64,000 nucleotides of DNA from an uncultured Candidatus Melainabacteria bacterium (GTDB lineage: Bacteria; Cyanobacteriota; Vampirovibrionia; Gastranaerophilales; Gastranaerophilaceae). The translations under genes were made by a program, and so were the position numbers. Positions 16,982 to 25,700 of the stretch are shown here, one piece after another; positions within the stretch are counted from its first letter, which is position 1, and every line of letters starts with the position of its first letter. The notes under the pieces were generated by a model. That model had not been told where the DNA came from, made no database searches, and saw nothing but the letters and a program-made list of their open reading frames with translations. The stretch lies in contig CAKUUX010000007.1 of NCBI GenBank assembly GCA_934693165.1, positions 40,647 through 104,646 of the forward strand, in the 5' to 3' direction.

Positions 16982-17431
16982 ATGGCATTGGCTATTTCAA
17001 GTTGTGGCAATCAAATTGCAAATTCTGCAATTAATTGCAAAAATGAATTATCAAAATCAAAAACAGATAGAGATTTTATTATTGATAATATTGATGTATC
17101 AACTTGTGCAACAAGTATTTTAGATAATTCAGACCATTTGCGTATTTATGCAGAAAGTTGTATTAGAGAAGTTGGTGAAGATTTATCTCGTAAAGGTATA
17201 GATGTTACAGAAATAAGATGTTCTAACGTACCAGAAAATGCGACCTTAGAAGATTTACAAGTTTTTTTGAAAAGTTTTAAAAGTAATAGTAAATTTGATG
17301 ATGAAACTTTAGCAAATAATATACAGGTCATAAAAAATTTGTTTAATAAGTATGTTGATAAAGACCAAATTCCTTTTTTAAGTGATGTTGGTCTAAAACG
17401 CTTTTGTTCAATTTCTGCGCAATTTTTATAA
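16982..17431 (+). CDS. Hypothetical 149-residue protein
   Basis: Not recognised. A predicted mostly helical, soluble protein with five Cys residues spread through the N-terminal half and no clear membrane segment. GAGGAAAT precedes ATG 16982, and a TATAAT sequence about 50 nt upstream may give it its own promoter. It follows the murT operon by 108 bp in the same direction and converges with secY. It could be lineage specific. Confidence 0.55.
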   Translation: MALAISSCGNQIANSAINCKNELSKSKTDRDFIIDNIDVSTCATSILDNSDHLRIYAESCIREVGEDLSRKGIDVTEIRCSNVPENATLEDLQVFLKSFKSNSKFDDETLANNIQVIKNLFNKYVDKDQIPFLSDVGLKRFCSISAQFL

Positions 17432-17556
17432 TCTTCATAAAACTCGTCTGTTAAAAATATGTATTTCATACTAACCTATATAAAATAAAAATTCCTCTCT
17501 ATTTTACAATAAAAAGGAACTTTTTTCATCTAAATGGGAACTTATTTATTTTACCT

Positions 17557-17576
17557 TTGTCGTAGCTCTACGACAA
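17557..17576. promoter_or_regulatory. Perfect 9-bp-arm palindrome between convergent genes
   Basis: TTGTCGTAG-CT-CTACGACAA. It has no following T-run, so it is not an obvious terminator. It stands 125 nt after the stop at 17431 and 70 nt before the secY terminator. It could be a protein-binding operator or a hairpin of a small RNA. No cognate gene is evident. Confidence 0.35.
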
Positions 17577-17644
17577 CATCTTGTATCTATATTATTACAG
17601 TTATTTTCTACAATTTTAACCCTTGGAAAATGTCTTAGCATTAA

Positions 17645-17676
17645 AAAACGGCTTCAAAATTTTTTGAAGCCGTTTT
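17645..17676 (-). terminator. Terminator after secY
   Basis: AAAACGGCTTCAAAA and its complement form a 15-bp stem, 23 nt downstream of the secY stop, with T-runs on both sides. It separates secY from any downstream ribosomal genes. Confidence 0.85.
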
Positions 17677-17698
17677 CTTTGTTTTATCTATTCTGTAA

Positions 17699-19045
17699 TT
17701 ATTTATCTTCTTTCAAGAATGATTCGTAATTACGAGCAAGTAATTGTGTTCTCACTTGGTTTATCAAATCAAGAGCAACCCCAACCATGATGATTAGAGA
17801 TGTAGCTCCGATACCTTGCAATGTTTTAATGTTAGTTGCATAACTTGCAAATGATGGAACAAGAGCAATTATACCTAAAGCCATAGCACCGATAAATGTT
17901 GTTTTGCTCAAGATTTTATCTAGGTGTTCTGCTGTTGGTCTACCAGGTTTGATACCAGGAATTGATGAACCATATTTTTTCAAGTTATTAGCAATATCTT
18001 TTGGTTGCATATTTGGCATAATTGATGCGTAGAAGAAAGTTAATAACACTATTAAAGCAAAGTACAATACATAATATAATATACCGTCTGGACTCATAAT
18101 TTGTGTTAACTTCAACACGATATCTCTTGCCATACCTGCTGGAAGATTTGCTTGTCCTACAATACTTAAAACTGTTGTAGGAAACAATAAGATTGCGATT
18201 GCAAAGATAATTGGCATAACCCCACCTGGGTTAAGTTTGAATGGAATAAATGTGTTTACTCCACCATAAACTTTATTCCCAACTTGTCTTTTTGGATTAA
18301 CAATGATTACTTTTCTTATAGCTTCTTGCATAACAACGATTACAACAAGAGTTACAAAGAAAATTAATAGTAGCATAAATAAACCAAAGTTTAGAGATGG
18401 ATCTCTAGCTACCATTTGAGCAGTTCTTGATGCGTAAATTGGAATACCAGAAATGATACCTACAAAGATAATCAATGAACCACCGTTACCAATACCTTTT
18501 TCAGTAATAAGTTCTGAAATCCACATTACTAAAACCGAACCAGCTGTTAATACAGCGATTGAACTTAAATAGAACAATCCATGATTAACCCCAGGAACAA
18601 TAGCTCCAGGAAGTTTGCTCATATATGCCATAAATATTACAGCTTGAAAAGCAGCAAGTACAACTGTAAACAATCTTGTGTATTGAGAAAGTTTTCTTCT
18701 TCCTGCTTCACCTTCTTCTTTTTGAAGTTTTTCCAAAGATGGAATTACAACTGCAAGAAGTTGGATAATGATAGATGCAGTAATGAAAGGTCCAATACCC
18801 AAAGCGAATATTGAAACCTTACCTAAAGCACCACCTGAAAATAAATCAAGGAAACCTATGATATTATTTCCAGCTGCAATATTAGCAAATATTTCATTGT
18901 TAATACCGTAAACAGGTAACTGAACGCCAAATCTGAAAGCCGCAATCATGATTAAAGTAAAGATAATCTTGTTCTTTAATCCAGATGCGTTCCACATTGA
19001 TAACAAATCACTTGTTGTTGGCATTTTCATTTTACTGTTTTGCAT
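17699..19045 (-). CDS. secY: Protein translocase subunit SecY
   Basis: Central channel of the Sec translocon in the inner membrane. The 448 residues contain the ten expected transmembrane helices. Recognisable segments are the plug/TM2 region (FLDLFSGGALGKVSIFALGI), the TM5 region with ELITEKGIGNGGSL, and the cytoplasmic loop KKYGSSIPGIKPGRPTAEHL. Its start shares one base with the rplO stop, as in the spc operon. adk, map and infA, often downstream, are absent; a terminator follows instead. Its partner secG is at 42.9 kb. Confidence 0.98.
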   Translation of the reverse strand: MQNSKMKMPTTSDLLSMWNASGLKNKIIFTLIMIAAFRFGVQLPVYGINNEIFANIAAGNNIIGFLDLFSGGALGKVSIFALGIGPFITASIIIQLLAVVIPSLEKLQKEEGEAGRRKLSQYTRLFTVVLAAFQAVIFMAYMSKLPGAIVPGVNHGLFYLSSIAVLTAGSVLVMWISELITEKGIGNGGSLIIFVGIISGIPIYASRTAQMVARDPSLNFGLFMLLLIFFVTLVVIVVMQEAIRKVIIVNPKRQVGNKVYGGVNTFIPFKLNPGGVMPIIFAIAILLFPTTVLSIVGQANLPAGMARDIVLKLTQIMSPDGILYYVLYFALIVLLTFFYASIMPNMQPKDIANNLKKYGSSIPGIKPGRPTAEHLDKILSKTTFIGAMALGIIALVPSFASYATNIKTLQGIGATSLIIMVGVALDLINQVRTQLLARNYESFLKEDK

Positions 19046-19497
19046 TATACTAATTCAACCTTTCCACCTGCTTTTTCGATTTTTTCTTTAGCGCTTGGTG
19101 TAACATAACTAGCTTTAACTGTAACAGCTTTAGAGATTTCGCCATTACCTAAAACTCTTAGTTGTTCACAAGATGGGTGAATTTTTCTAATAGCTTGTAA
19201 TGTTTCTAATGAAATTTCTTCTAAATTAAGAGCTTCAATATCTTTAACATTGATTTGACCTTGTTTAATAGCAAGAATGTTTTTGAAACCTTTTAATTTA
19301 GGTAATTGTCTGTAACCAGGCATTTGACCACCTTCAAAACCTCTTTTAGATGATCTACCAGATCTTTGACCTTCACCGTTATGACCACGACAAGATGTTT
19401 TACCGTGTCCAGATGAACGACCTCTGCCTACTCTTTTAGAATTTTTTGTTGAACCTTCTGCAGGTCTTAAATCTTCTAATGTAATTGTATCTGCCAT
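19045..19497 (-). CDS. rplO: 50S ribosomal protein L15
   Basis: 150 residues, usual length. The N-terminal basic glycine-rich region (GRGRSSGHGKTSCRGHNGEG) and the C-terminal globular part with VTVKASYVTPSAKEKIEKAG are diagnostic. L15 binds 23S rRNA late in 50S assembly. Order rpmD-rplO-secY is the conserved one. Confidence 0.97.
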   Translation of the reverse strand: MADTITLEDLRPAEGSTKNSKRVGRGRSSGHGKTSCRGHNGEGQRSGRSSKRGFEGGQMPGYRQLPKLKGFKNILAIKQGQINVKDIEALNLEEISLETLQAIRKIHPSCEQLRVLGNGEISKAVTVKASYVTPSAKEKIEKAGGKVELV

Positions 19498-19518
19498 TTT
19501 TTATCCTTCTTTCTTTAA

Positions 19519-19713
19519 TTATTCTTCAACGATTTTTACTAGGTGAGGAACTGCGTTTACCATACCTAGGATTACACTTGATTCATTGTGTGTAACAACT
19601 TGATTTAATTTTTTTAAGCCTAATGATGCAACAACTTTTCTTTGTGTTTGAGAAGCACCGATTAAACTTTTAACTAATTTAATTTTAATTTGTTTTGTTT
19701 GTGTTTTAGCCAT
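19519..19713 (-). CDS. rpmD: 50S ribosomal protein L30
   Basis: 64 residues, normal for bacterial L30: IKIKLVKSLIGASQTQRKVVASLGL followed by VTHNESSVILGMVNAVPHLV. Cyanobacteria generally lack rpmD in plastid-like sets, but it is intact here. It sits 21 bp ahead of rplO in the same transcript. Confidence 0.95.
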   Translation of the reverse strand: MAKTQTKQIKIKLVKSLIGASQTQRKVVASLGLKKLNQVVTHNESSVILGMVNAVPHLVKIVEE

Positions 19714-19773
19714 CTTTATTTTTTCCTTATTATTTTATTATTTCTATACTACTAAATAAATAAGCCACATTAA

Positions 19774-20445
19774 CTATTCAAGAATTTCTTTAACAGTTAA
19801 GCCACGTTTTTTAGCAACTTCGCTAAATGGTGTCAAGCTTTGTAATGCATCTAAAGTTGCGTTAGCAGCGTTTAGAGGTGATTTAGAACCTAAAGATTTT
19901 GACAAGATGTTTTCAATACCTGCAAGTTCTAATACTGAACGAACTGCACCACCTGCGATAATACCTGTACCTTGAGATGCTGGTCTTAACATTACAGCAC
20001 CTGCACCTGAACGACCTGTGATTGGGTGAGGAATTGTTGTTTTGAAAATAGGTACATTGATTAAGTTTTTACGTCCATCAGCGATAGCCTTTTGGATAGC
20101 GATGATAACTTCAGCTGCTTTTGCACAACCTACGCCAACTTGACCTTTTTTGTTACCTACGATAACAATTGCTCTGAAGCTTAATTTCTTACCACCTTTA
20201 ACAACTTTTGTTACACGACGGATTTGAATTACTTGTTCTTTCCATTCAGATTCTACTTTTTCTTCTTTATTTTCAGTTCTTTTTTTTCTGCCTCTGCCTT
20301 TTCTTTCGCCTTTAGCAGTTTTTTGCGCAGCATCTGCGTAATCTTCCATTTCGTTGTCTAATTCATCATCAGATTCTTCAGCAACTGTAGCTTCTTCAAC
20401 AACTTCTGTTTCTAAAGCTTCATTTTTTTCTTCATTTAATTCCAT
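19774..20445 (-). CDS. rpsE: 30S ribosomal protein S5 with acidic N-terminal extension
   Basis: S5 acts in decoding accuracy on the 30S subunit. The S5 core starts around residue 68 (WKEQVIQIRRVTKVVKGGKK) and continues through the family sequences ATIPHP-like TTIPHPITGRSGAG and LRPASQGTGIIAGGAVR. The full length of 223 residues exceeds the usual 160-170. The first 65 or so residues are extra: about 45 highly acidic residues, then a Lys/Arg-rich stretch (GERKGRGRKKRTENK). It is first in this cluster; rplR, normally just upstream, is missing here. Confidence 0.96.
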   Translation of the reverse strand: MELNEEKNEALETEVVEEATVAEESDDELDNEMEDYADAAQKTAKGERKGRGRKKRTENKEEKVESEWKEQVIQIRRVTKVVKGGKKLSFRAIVIVGNKKGQVGVGCAKAAEVIIAIQKAIADGRKNLINVPIFKTTIPHPITGRSGAGAVMLRPASQGTGIIAGGAVRSVLELAGIENILSKSLGSKSPLNAANATLDALQSLTPFSEVAKKRGLTVKEILE

Positions 20446-20572
20446 GAATTTTACCTTTCTTTTTACTGTATAATCCTATCTATCTTTTTCTGTTTTGAAA
20501 AACACGCCAAAATCAAGCCAAAATAAGCTATTTGGAAATCATGTTTATTCGTGAGTATTTTCTGACTAGTCT

Positions 20573-20601
20573 ATGATATTACAAACAATCCCATTTTACA
20601 A
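20573..20601 (-). promoter_or_regulatory. Probable promoter of rpsE-rpmD-rplO-secY
   Basis: On the minus strand TTGTAA (20601-20596) and TATCAT (20578-20573) are spaced by exactly 17 bp. This would give an mRNA leader of about 120 nt before rpsE. It supports transcription of this cluster independent of the rest of the ribosomal operon. Confidence 0.5.
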
Positions 20602-20619
20602 GCATTTAGTTACAAATTT

Positions 20620-21324
20620 TTAACTTTTGTTTAACCAGTTTACGCATGTATCTATAAAAGTTTGAGGCGCATCAAGATATAAATCTTCAGCATGCTTTCC
20701 TTTTTTTATTAAAATTTGTTTTTTCTCTGTAGAATTTGAGGCTTCAAAAAGAATTGAATTGTGCCACTTGTATATGATTGGGTCGTTTTCTCCTGCAATG
20801 AATAATGTTGGAATTTTTACTTTTTTAATTTCATTTATTGGTTTTATTTTAGTTTTTCTTAAAGAAGATAGAGAAAATCTAATTGAACTCCATCTTTTCC
20901 ACTCGTATTTTTTCAAAGTTGGAACAAAAGCGTTTGGACTGAGTACATTGTTTTCGATTTTGTCAAAATCAGTTGGTGCACTTACTAAGATTAATTTATC
21001 TACATTGTTATTTTTAGAACAATAATCAACAGAGATGAGAGAACCTAGCGAAAATCCTATTAAATATATCTTTTTATAATTTCGTTGTGCATAATTAATT
21101 ACAGGTTTTATATCTTCAACTTCTTTTGAGCCGAAGGTGTATTTGCCAGAACTTTCTCCATGCCCTCTAAAATCTAATACGATTACGTCATAATATTTTG
21201 AAAAATCTTCTGCCATTTTAGTAAAAGCATTAGAATTCTTGGTCATGAACCAACCGTGCGCTAGAATAATAACTTCATCATGATTAGTTTTGTAGGTGTC
21301 ATAAGCAATAGAAACATTATCCAC
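20620..21324 (-). CDS. Alpha/beta hydrolase (S33/serine aminopeptidase-like)
   Basis: A 234-residue cytoplasmic hydrolase. Oxyanion region HGWFMTKNS near 23; DFRGHGESSG near 51; nucleophile elbow GFSLGS with Ser92; acid AGENDPII near 174; and catalytic His in KKGKHAEDLY near 208. The triad is complete. The family includes esterases, lysophospholipases and peptidases, and the substrate cannot be told. It is a lone gene upstream of rpsE on the same strand, with the rpsE promoter in between. Confidence 0.88.
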   Translation of the reverse strand: MDNVSIAYDTYKTNHDEVIILAHGWFMTKNSNAFTKMAEDFSKYYDVIVLDFRGHGESSGKYTFGSKEVEDIKPVINYAQRNYKKIYLIGFSLGSLISVDYCSKNNNVDKLILVSAPTDFDKIENNVLSPNAFVPTLKKYEWKRWSSIRFSLSSLRKTKIKPINEIKKVKIPTLFIAGENDPIIYKWHNSILFEASNSTEKKQILIKKGKHAEDLYLDAPQTFIDTCVNWLNKS

Positions 21325-21366
21325 AGTCTGAACATGCCCCTCAAAAACCTCAGCAAAAACCGGTAA

Positions 21367-21465
21367 TTAAAATATAGATTTGCAAAATCTTGTAGAAAAG
21401 CAATTTTAAACGACGAGTTTGATAAATTCTATGAAGAAAATTATCCGCATTTTGTCAAAAAATAA
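21367..21465 (+). pseudogene. Possible 3' fragment of a lost gene
   Basis: The frame is open for 32 codons without a start and reads as a natural-looking helical C-terminus (FAKSCRKAILNDEFDKFYEE and then NYPHFVKK) before TAA at 21463. It lies in a 468-bp gene-free stretch next to dispersed repeats. This looks like the remnant of a deleted gene, but the parent cannot be named and chance is possible. Confidence 0.25.
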
Positions 21466-21500
21466 TTATTTGAACTTGAAATGTTCAAAGTAAAATGTTG

Positions 21501-21580
21501 TGTCATGCTGAACTCGTTTTAGCATCTTGTCTTGTGGAGTACAGTAAAAGTGTCATTCTGAACTTGTTTCAGGGTCTCAT
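21501..21580. repeat. Two copies of a TGTCATnCTGAAC dispersed repeat
   Basis: Units at 21501-21530 (TGTCATGCTGAACTCGTTTT...) and 21551-21580 (TGTCATTCTGAACTTGTTTC...) match at about two thirds of positions in the same orientation. This sequence type is a familiar non-coding repeat in many bacterial genomes. It is more G+C-rich than the surroundings. No gene is present from 21325 to 21792. Confidence 0.6.
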
Positions 21581-21792
21581 AATTTTTCCAATAACAAACA
21601 AAACTCCTTGTCATTTGTAACAACATGTAAATATGATTTTAAAACCACCAAAATTTAGCAACAATCACTATATGAGACTATATGAAGTGAGGGATATTAT
21701 ATTTGAGTTTAGCAATTTTTAATCTTCATTTTACTTAATGAACTATAAGTGGAAGGTAATTAGTAATAGAAATATAAAGGAAGGTTAAATCA

Positions 21793-22272
21793 ATGAACAT
21801 CAACCCAACAATGAGTGGCGCTCAGCCAAGTTTTCAAGCAAAATTAAAGGAAAACGATACTCTAAAAAAATTCGTTAACTGTATGAAAAGTGACGACTAT
21901 AAAATGTTTCAAAAACTCTTAGACAAAATGGAAAAGGTTTCAAAAGATGATACTCTTGAACTTTATGAAAAGGCAGAACCAAAGAAAAATCCTAATAGTG
22001 AAGAGCAATGGATAGATTTTTATATTCGCAATCCTAAAAAAGAGGGTTCGGATATAAGATTTGCTGGTGGATATGTATGTTACGGAATGGCAGGAGCAAT
22101 GTTTAGAATGTTTGGAGTGCTTAAAAATGTAGCGATTCCAAAAACTAAAGAAACATCAATTCTTTTAACAGAACCAGCAAAAAAGGATCAAAGAACGTTT
22201 CTTGAAAAAATAGATGATTTCTTCTCTAGAACTACCGGTGGTGGTGACCCTGGATTTGATTATAGAAAGTAG
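21793..22272 (+). CDS. Hypothetical 159-residue protein
   Basis: No recognised family. The N-terminus (MNINPTMSGAQPSFQAKLKE) has a Pro/Ser-rich start ending in FQAK, a style I associate with lineage-specific proteins of these bacteria (recollection, not checked). Residues 20-65 are helical and charged. A glycine/methionine segment, GGYVCYGMAGAMFRMFG (about 96-112), could be amphipathic. The tail is polar. AAAGGAAGG precedes the ATG at a good distance. It stands alone with its own terminator. Confidence 0.6.
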   Translation: MNINPTMSGAQPSFQAKLKENDTLKKFVNCMKSDDYKMFQKLLDKMEKVSKDDTLELYEKAEPKKNPNSEEQWIDFYIRNPKKEGSDIRFAGGYVCYGMAGAMFRMFGVLKNVAIPKTKETSILLTEPAKKDQRTFLEKIDDFFSRTTGGGDPGFDYRK

Positions 22273-22297
22273 TAGTATTTAATAAATGTTAAAATAA

Positions 22298-22330
22298 AAA
22301 ATGGCTTGAAATTTTTCAAGTCATTTTTTT
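22298..22330 (+). terminator. Terminator after gene at 21793
   Basis: AATGGCTTGAA pairs with TTCAAGTCATT (one G-T pair), followed by a run of T, 26 nt after the stop. Confidence 0.8.
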
Positions 22331-22769
22331 ATTATTAATTTTTTAATAAAAAATTTAACTGTAAAAGAACACATGAAATGATTTCTTGTAACAGATAGTT
22401 TGAGCATTTTGTTAAACGTTTTCTTTTCATTTTAAACTTTTTTCTGGGACTTGTAACAATACATTAGAAAATATAAGAAAATGGATTATGTATTTGTATC
22501 AGCAAAATAAAACACCGGCAATTACCCAAAAATATAGTTGGCTTATTAATAAATTTAATAATTATTGTATAAATGATTTTTATCAGTATTATATAGATTC
22601 AAAAAATTTGACTAAATTAGTAATAAAAAATTAAAGTTAGGTAAGCATTAATAAATGACATCTGGCATAAAATAAAAAAAATTCCTAATATTTCGGCACT
22701 CTTTCGGGCTCAAATTTCAAATGTCTCATTGCCGAACGTAATCAATTTATTTCCAATCCATGAACGCTG
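22331..22769. other. Gene-free A+T-rich stretch
   Basis: About 440 bp without a plausible gene. Only very short frames occur (for example a nine-codon frame from 22482). There are scattered TGTAACA heptamers (22384, 22453). From about 22690 the sequence changes to the more balanced composition of the dispersed repeat that follows. Confidence 0.5.
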
Positions 22770-22800
22770 TTGGATTGCCACGCTTCGCTCGCAATGACAT
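22770..22800. repeat. TTGGATTGCCACGCTTCGCTC-type dispersed repeat
   Basis: The sequence TGGATTGCCACGCTTCGCTC continuing to GCAATGACAT matches a widespread bacterial intergenic repeat core (recognised from memory). ATTGC and GCAAT at its ends can pair. The flanking 22690-22769 has related G+C-richer sequence, including a CATTGCCGAACG segment. Confidence 0.55.
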
Positions 22801-22856
22801 GTTTTTTTTGACTTTTAAATTGGATATTAAACTCTACTATGTTTACCCTAAATACT

Positions 22857-22884
22857 AAAAAAGACTTGCCGTAGCAAGTCTTTT
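22857..22884 (-). terminator. Terminator after tRNA-Glu
   Basis: AAAAGACTTGC and GCAAGTCTTTT around a 4-nt loop, followed on the minus strand by TTAGTATT. It lies 5 nt after the tRNA 3' end. Confidence 0.85.
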
Positions 22885-22888
22885 AAAA

Positions 22889-22964
22889 TGGTACTCCCAG
22901 GCGAATTCGAATCGCCGTCGCCTCCGTGAAAGGGAAGTGTCCTAGGCCTCTAGACGATGGGAGC
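22889..22964 (-). tRNA. tRNA-Glu (TTC anticodon)
   Basis: A 76-nt cloverleaf on the minus strand. The acceptor stem is GCTCCCA/TGGGAGT, then discriminator A and an encoded CCA. The anticodon arm CTCCCTTTCACGGAG-like region carries TTC, and the T arm contains GATTCGAATC. The D-arm sequence TCGTCTAGAGGCCTAGGACA is characteristic of tRNA-Glu. The first acceptor pair is G-T, as is also seen in cyanobacterial tRNA-Glu. Confidence 0.95.
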
Positions 22965-23087
22965 CTATCTGTGTAATTATCATATTAGAAAAATTTTTAA
23001 TTGTCAACTACTTGATAAAAATATTTACATCTTGAAACTTTTTTTTGTTTTAATTAAAATATTCTTGTATAAAATGAGGATACAAAC

Positions 23088-25571
23088 ATGTTTGAAAGAT
23101 TTACAGAAAAAGCTATAAAAGTTATCATGCTTGCTCAAGAAGAAGCAAGACGTTTAGGTCATAACTTTGTAGGCACAGAACAACTTTTACTTGGTCTAAT
23201 AGGTGAAGGTACTGGTGTTGCAGCTAAAACTCTTAAATCTATGGGTATAAACTTAAAAGATGCAAGAGTCGAAGTTGAAAAAATTATCGGTAGAGGTTCT
23301 GGCTTTGTTGCTGTAGAAATTCCATTTACTCCTAGAGCTAAAAGGGTTTTAGAACTTTCTTGGGATGAAGCAAGACAATTAGGTCACAATTATATCGGTA
23401 CTGAACACTTACTTTTAGGTTTGATTAGAGAAGGTGAAGGTGTTGCAGCAAGAGTATTAGAAAATTCTGGTATTGATTTAAACAAAATTAGAAGTAACGT
23501 AATTAAAATTTTGGGCGAATCAAAACCTCAACCTGTTTCATCAGGTGGTAGCAGTTCATCATCTTCTACAAGCAAGGCAAAAACTCCAAGCTTAGATGAA
23601 TTTGGTACAGACTTAACATTAGCAGCGGCAGAACAAAGACTTGACCCTGTTGTTGGTAGAGAAAAAGAAATTGAACGTGTAATTCAAATTCTTGCACGTC
23701 GTACAAAAAACAACCCTGTTCTTTTAGGTGAACCTGGGGTTGGTAAAACTGCTGTTGCAGAAGGATTAGCAACAAGAATTGTTAACGGCGATGTTCCTGA
23801 TATTTTAGATGGCAAAAAAATTATCCAATTAGACATGGGTCTTTTGGTTGCTGGTACTAAATACAGAGGTGAATTTGAAGAACGTCTTAAAAAAATCATG
23901 GACGAAATTCGTCAAGCAGGTAACATCATCTTAGTTATTGATGAAATGCACACATTAATGGGTGCTGGTGCTGCTGAAGGTGCTATTGACGCAGCAAACA
24001 TCTTAAAACCTGCTTTATCAAGAGGTGAAATCCAAGTTATTGGTGCTACAACTCTTGAAGAATACAGAAAACACATTGAAAAAGATGCTGCTTTAGAAAG
24101 ACGTTTCCAATGTGTAATTATTGAAGAACCTTCAATTGACGAAACAATCGAAATCATTAAAGGTTTAAAATCTAAATATGAAGAACACCATAAATTGATA
24201 ATTTCTGATGAAGCTATTGTTGCAGCTACAAAATTATCTAGTAAATATATTACTGATAGATTTTTACCAGATAAAGCTATCGACGTTATTGATGAAGCAA
24301 GTTCAAAAGTTCGTTTATCAGTAAGCAACCTTTCTCCAGAAGGTAAAGAACTTGAAAAAGAACTTCGTGAAATCATCAAAGAAAAAGAAGACGCTATTAG
24401 AAATCAAGAATTCGAAAAAGCTTCTGCTTTAAGAGATGACGAAGCTGACTGCAAAGAAAGAATCAGAGAATTAAATGATTCATTAAGAGAAGAACAAGAA
24501 GCAAACAAACCTGTTGTTACAGAAGAAAATGTTGCTGAAGTTATCTCAACAATGACAGGTGTTCCTGTTACAAAATTAACAGAAGGTGAAAGCGAAAGAC
24601 TTCTAAAATTAGAAGATACATTGCATGCTAGAGTTATTGGTCAACACGATGCTGTTGTATCAATTTCAAAAGCTATCAGAAGAGCAAGAGTTGGTTTAAA
24701 ATCACCAAACAGACCAATCGGTAGCTTTATCTTCGCTGGTCCTACTGGGGTTGGTAAAACTGAGTTAGCAAAAGCTTTAGCTGAAGCTGTATTCGGTTCA
24801 GAAGACAATATGGTTCGTGTAGATATGTCAGAATTTATGGAAAAACATTCTACATCTAAACTTATTGGTTCTCCTCCAGGATATGTTGGTTATGATGACG
24901 GTGGTAGTTTGACTGAAACTATCCGTAAAAAACCTTATTCAGTAATTCTATTTGATGAAATTGAAAAGGCTCACCCAGATGTATTCAACATCATGTTACA
25001 AATTTTAGATGATGGTCGTTTGACTGATTCTAAAGGTCGTCACATTAACTTCAAAAATACAATCATCATTATGACTTCAAACGTTGGTGCAAGTATGATT
25101 GCTACTCAATCTAAACTTGGTTTCTCAGTTGCTGATGATGAAAAGAAAGACAAATATGAAAAACTTAAAGATACTGTTCATGAAGAAATGAAGAAAGCAT
25201 TCAGACCAGAATTCTTGAACCGTATTGATGACATTATCGTATTCTCACACTTGTCTAAAGAAGAAATTAGACAAATTGCAGAATTGATGATGAAAGATTT
25301 ATTCAAACGTCTTGAAGAACGTGAACTACACATGGAAGTTACAGATGCTGTTAAAGACTTCTTAGCTACTGACGGATACTCAGAAGCTTATGGTGCAAGA
25401 CCATTGAGAAGATTAATTCAACGTAAGGTTGAAGATACTTTAGCAGAAGAAATCTTAACTAATAAATATCACGCTGGAGATACAATTGTTCTAGATTATA
25501 AAGATGGAAAACTTGTTTTCTCTAAAAAAGGCGAAGAAGCAAAAGTTGAAGAAACAGCAAAAGTTGAATAA
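23088..25571 (+). CDS. clpC: ATP-dependent Clp protease ATPase ClpC
   Basis: Hexameric AAA+ unfoldase that feeds ClpP. The 827 residues contain two Clp-N repeats (1-145), a Ser-rich linker, AAA-1 with GEPGVGKTA (about 210), a middle domain carrying a UVR motif (EFEKASALRDDEADCKERI, near 445), AAA-2 with GPTGVGKTE (about 555), and a D2-small domain. The M/UVR domain distinguishes ClpC from ClpA. GAGG precedes ATG. It is monocistronic with a terminator, without the mcsA/mcsB/ctsR neighbours seen in Firmicutes and without a visible CIRCE or CtsR operator. Confidence 0.98.
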   Translation: MFERFTEKAIKVIMLAQEEARRLGHNFVGTEQLLLGLIGEGTGVAAKTLKSMGINLKDARVEVEKIIGRGSGFVAVEIPFTPRAKRVLELSWDEARQLGHNYIGTEHLLLGLIREGEGVAARVLENSGIDLNKIRSNVIKILGESKPQPVSSGGSSSSSSTSKAKTPSLDEFGTDLTLAAAEQRLDPVVGREKEIERVIQILARRTKNNPVLLGEPGVGKTAVAEGLATRIVNGDVPDILDGKKIIQLDMGLLVAGTKYRGEFEERLKKIMDEIRQAGNIILVIDEMHTLMGAGAAEGAIDAANILKPALSRGEIQVIGATTLEEYRKHIEKDAALERRFQCVIIEEPSIDETIEIIKGLKSKYEEHHKLIISDEAIVAATKLSSKYITDRFLPDKAIDVIDEASSKVRLSVSNLSPEGKELEKELREIIKEKEDAIRNQEFEKASALRDDEADCKERIRELNDSLREEQEANKPVVTEENVAEVISTMTGVPVTKLTEGESERLLKLEDTLHARVIGQHDAVVSISKAIRRARVGLKSPNRPIGSFIFAGPTGVGKTELAKALAEAVFGSEDNMVRVDMSEFMEKHSTSKLIGSPPGYVGYDDGGSLTETIRKKPYSVILFDEIEKAHPDVFNIMLQILDDGRLTDSKGRHINFKNTIIIMTSNVGASMIATQSKLGFSVADDEKKDKYEKLKDTVHEEMKKAFRPEFLNRIDDIIVFSHLSKEEIRQIAELMMKDLFKRLEERELHMEVTDAVKDFLATDGYSEAYGARPLRRLIQRKVEDTLAEEILTNKYHAGDTIVLDYKDGKLVFSKKGEEAKVEETAKVE

Positions 25572-25584
25572 TTGATTATTACAA

Positions 25585-25622
25585 AAAAAAAGGACTAATC
25601 AAAAGATTAGTCCTTTTTTTTA
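25585..25622 (+). terminator. Terminator after clpC
   Basis: AAAAGGACTAATC and GATTAGTCCTTTT around AAAA, ending in eight T. A strong intrinsic terminator. Confidence 0.9.
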
Positions 25623-25700
25623 ATGTTTCTTAAAATCTCACATACATGCCTTGTTTTTTTGTTATGATTCTAGCAAAGGGTATTTTATCTTGGGGTAAAT

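Noticed and set aside
23566..24379. Minus-strand open frames opposite clpC
   Set aside because: They are antisense to conserved AAA+ domains and their composition follows the clpC codon pattern.
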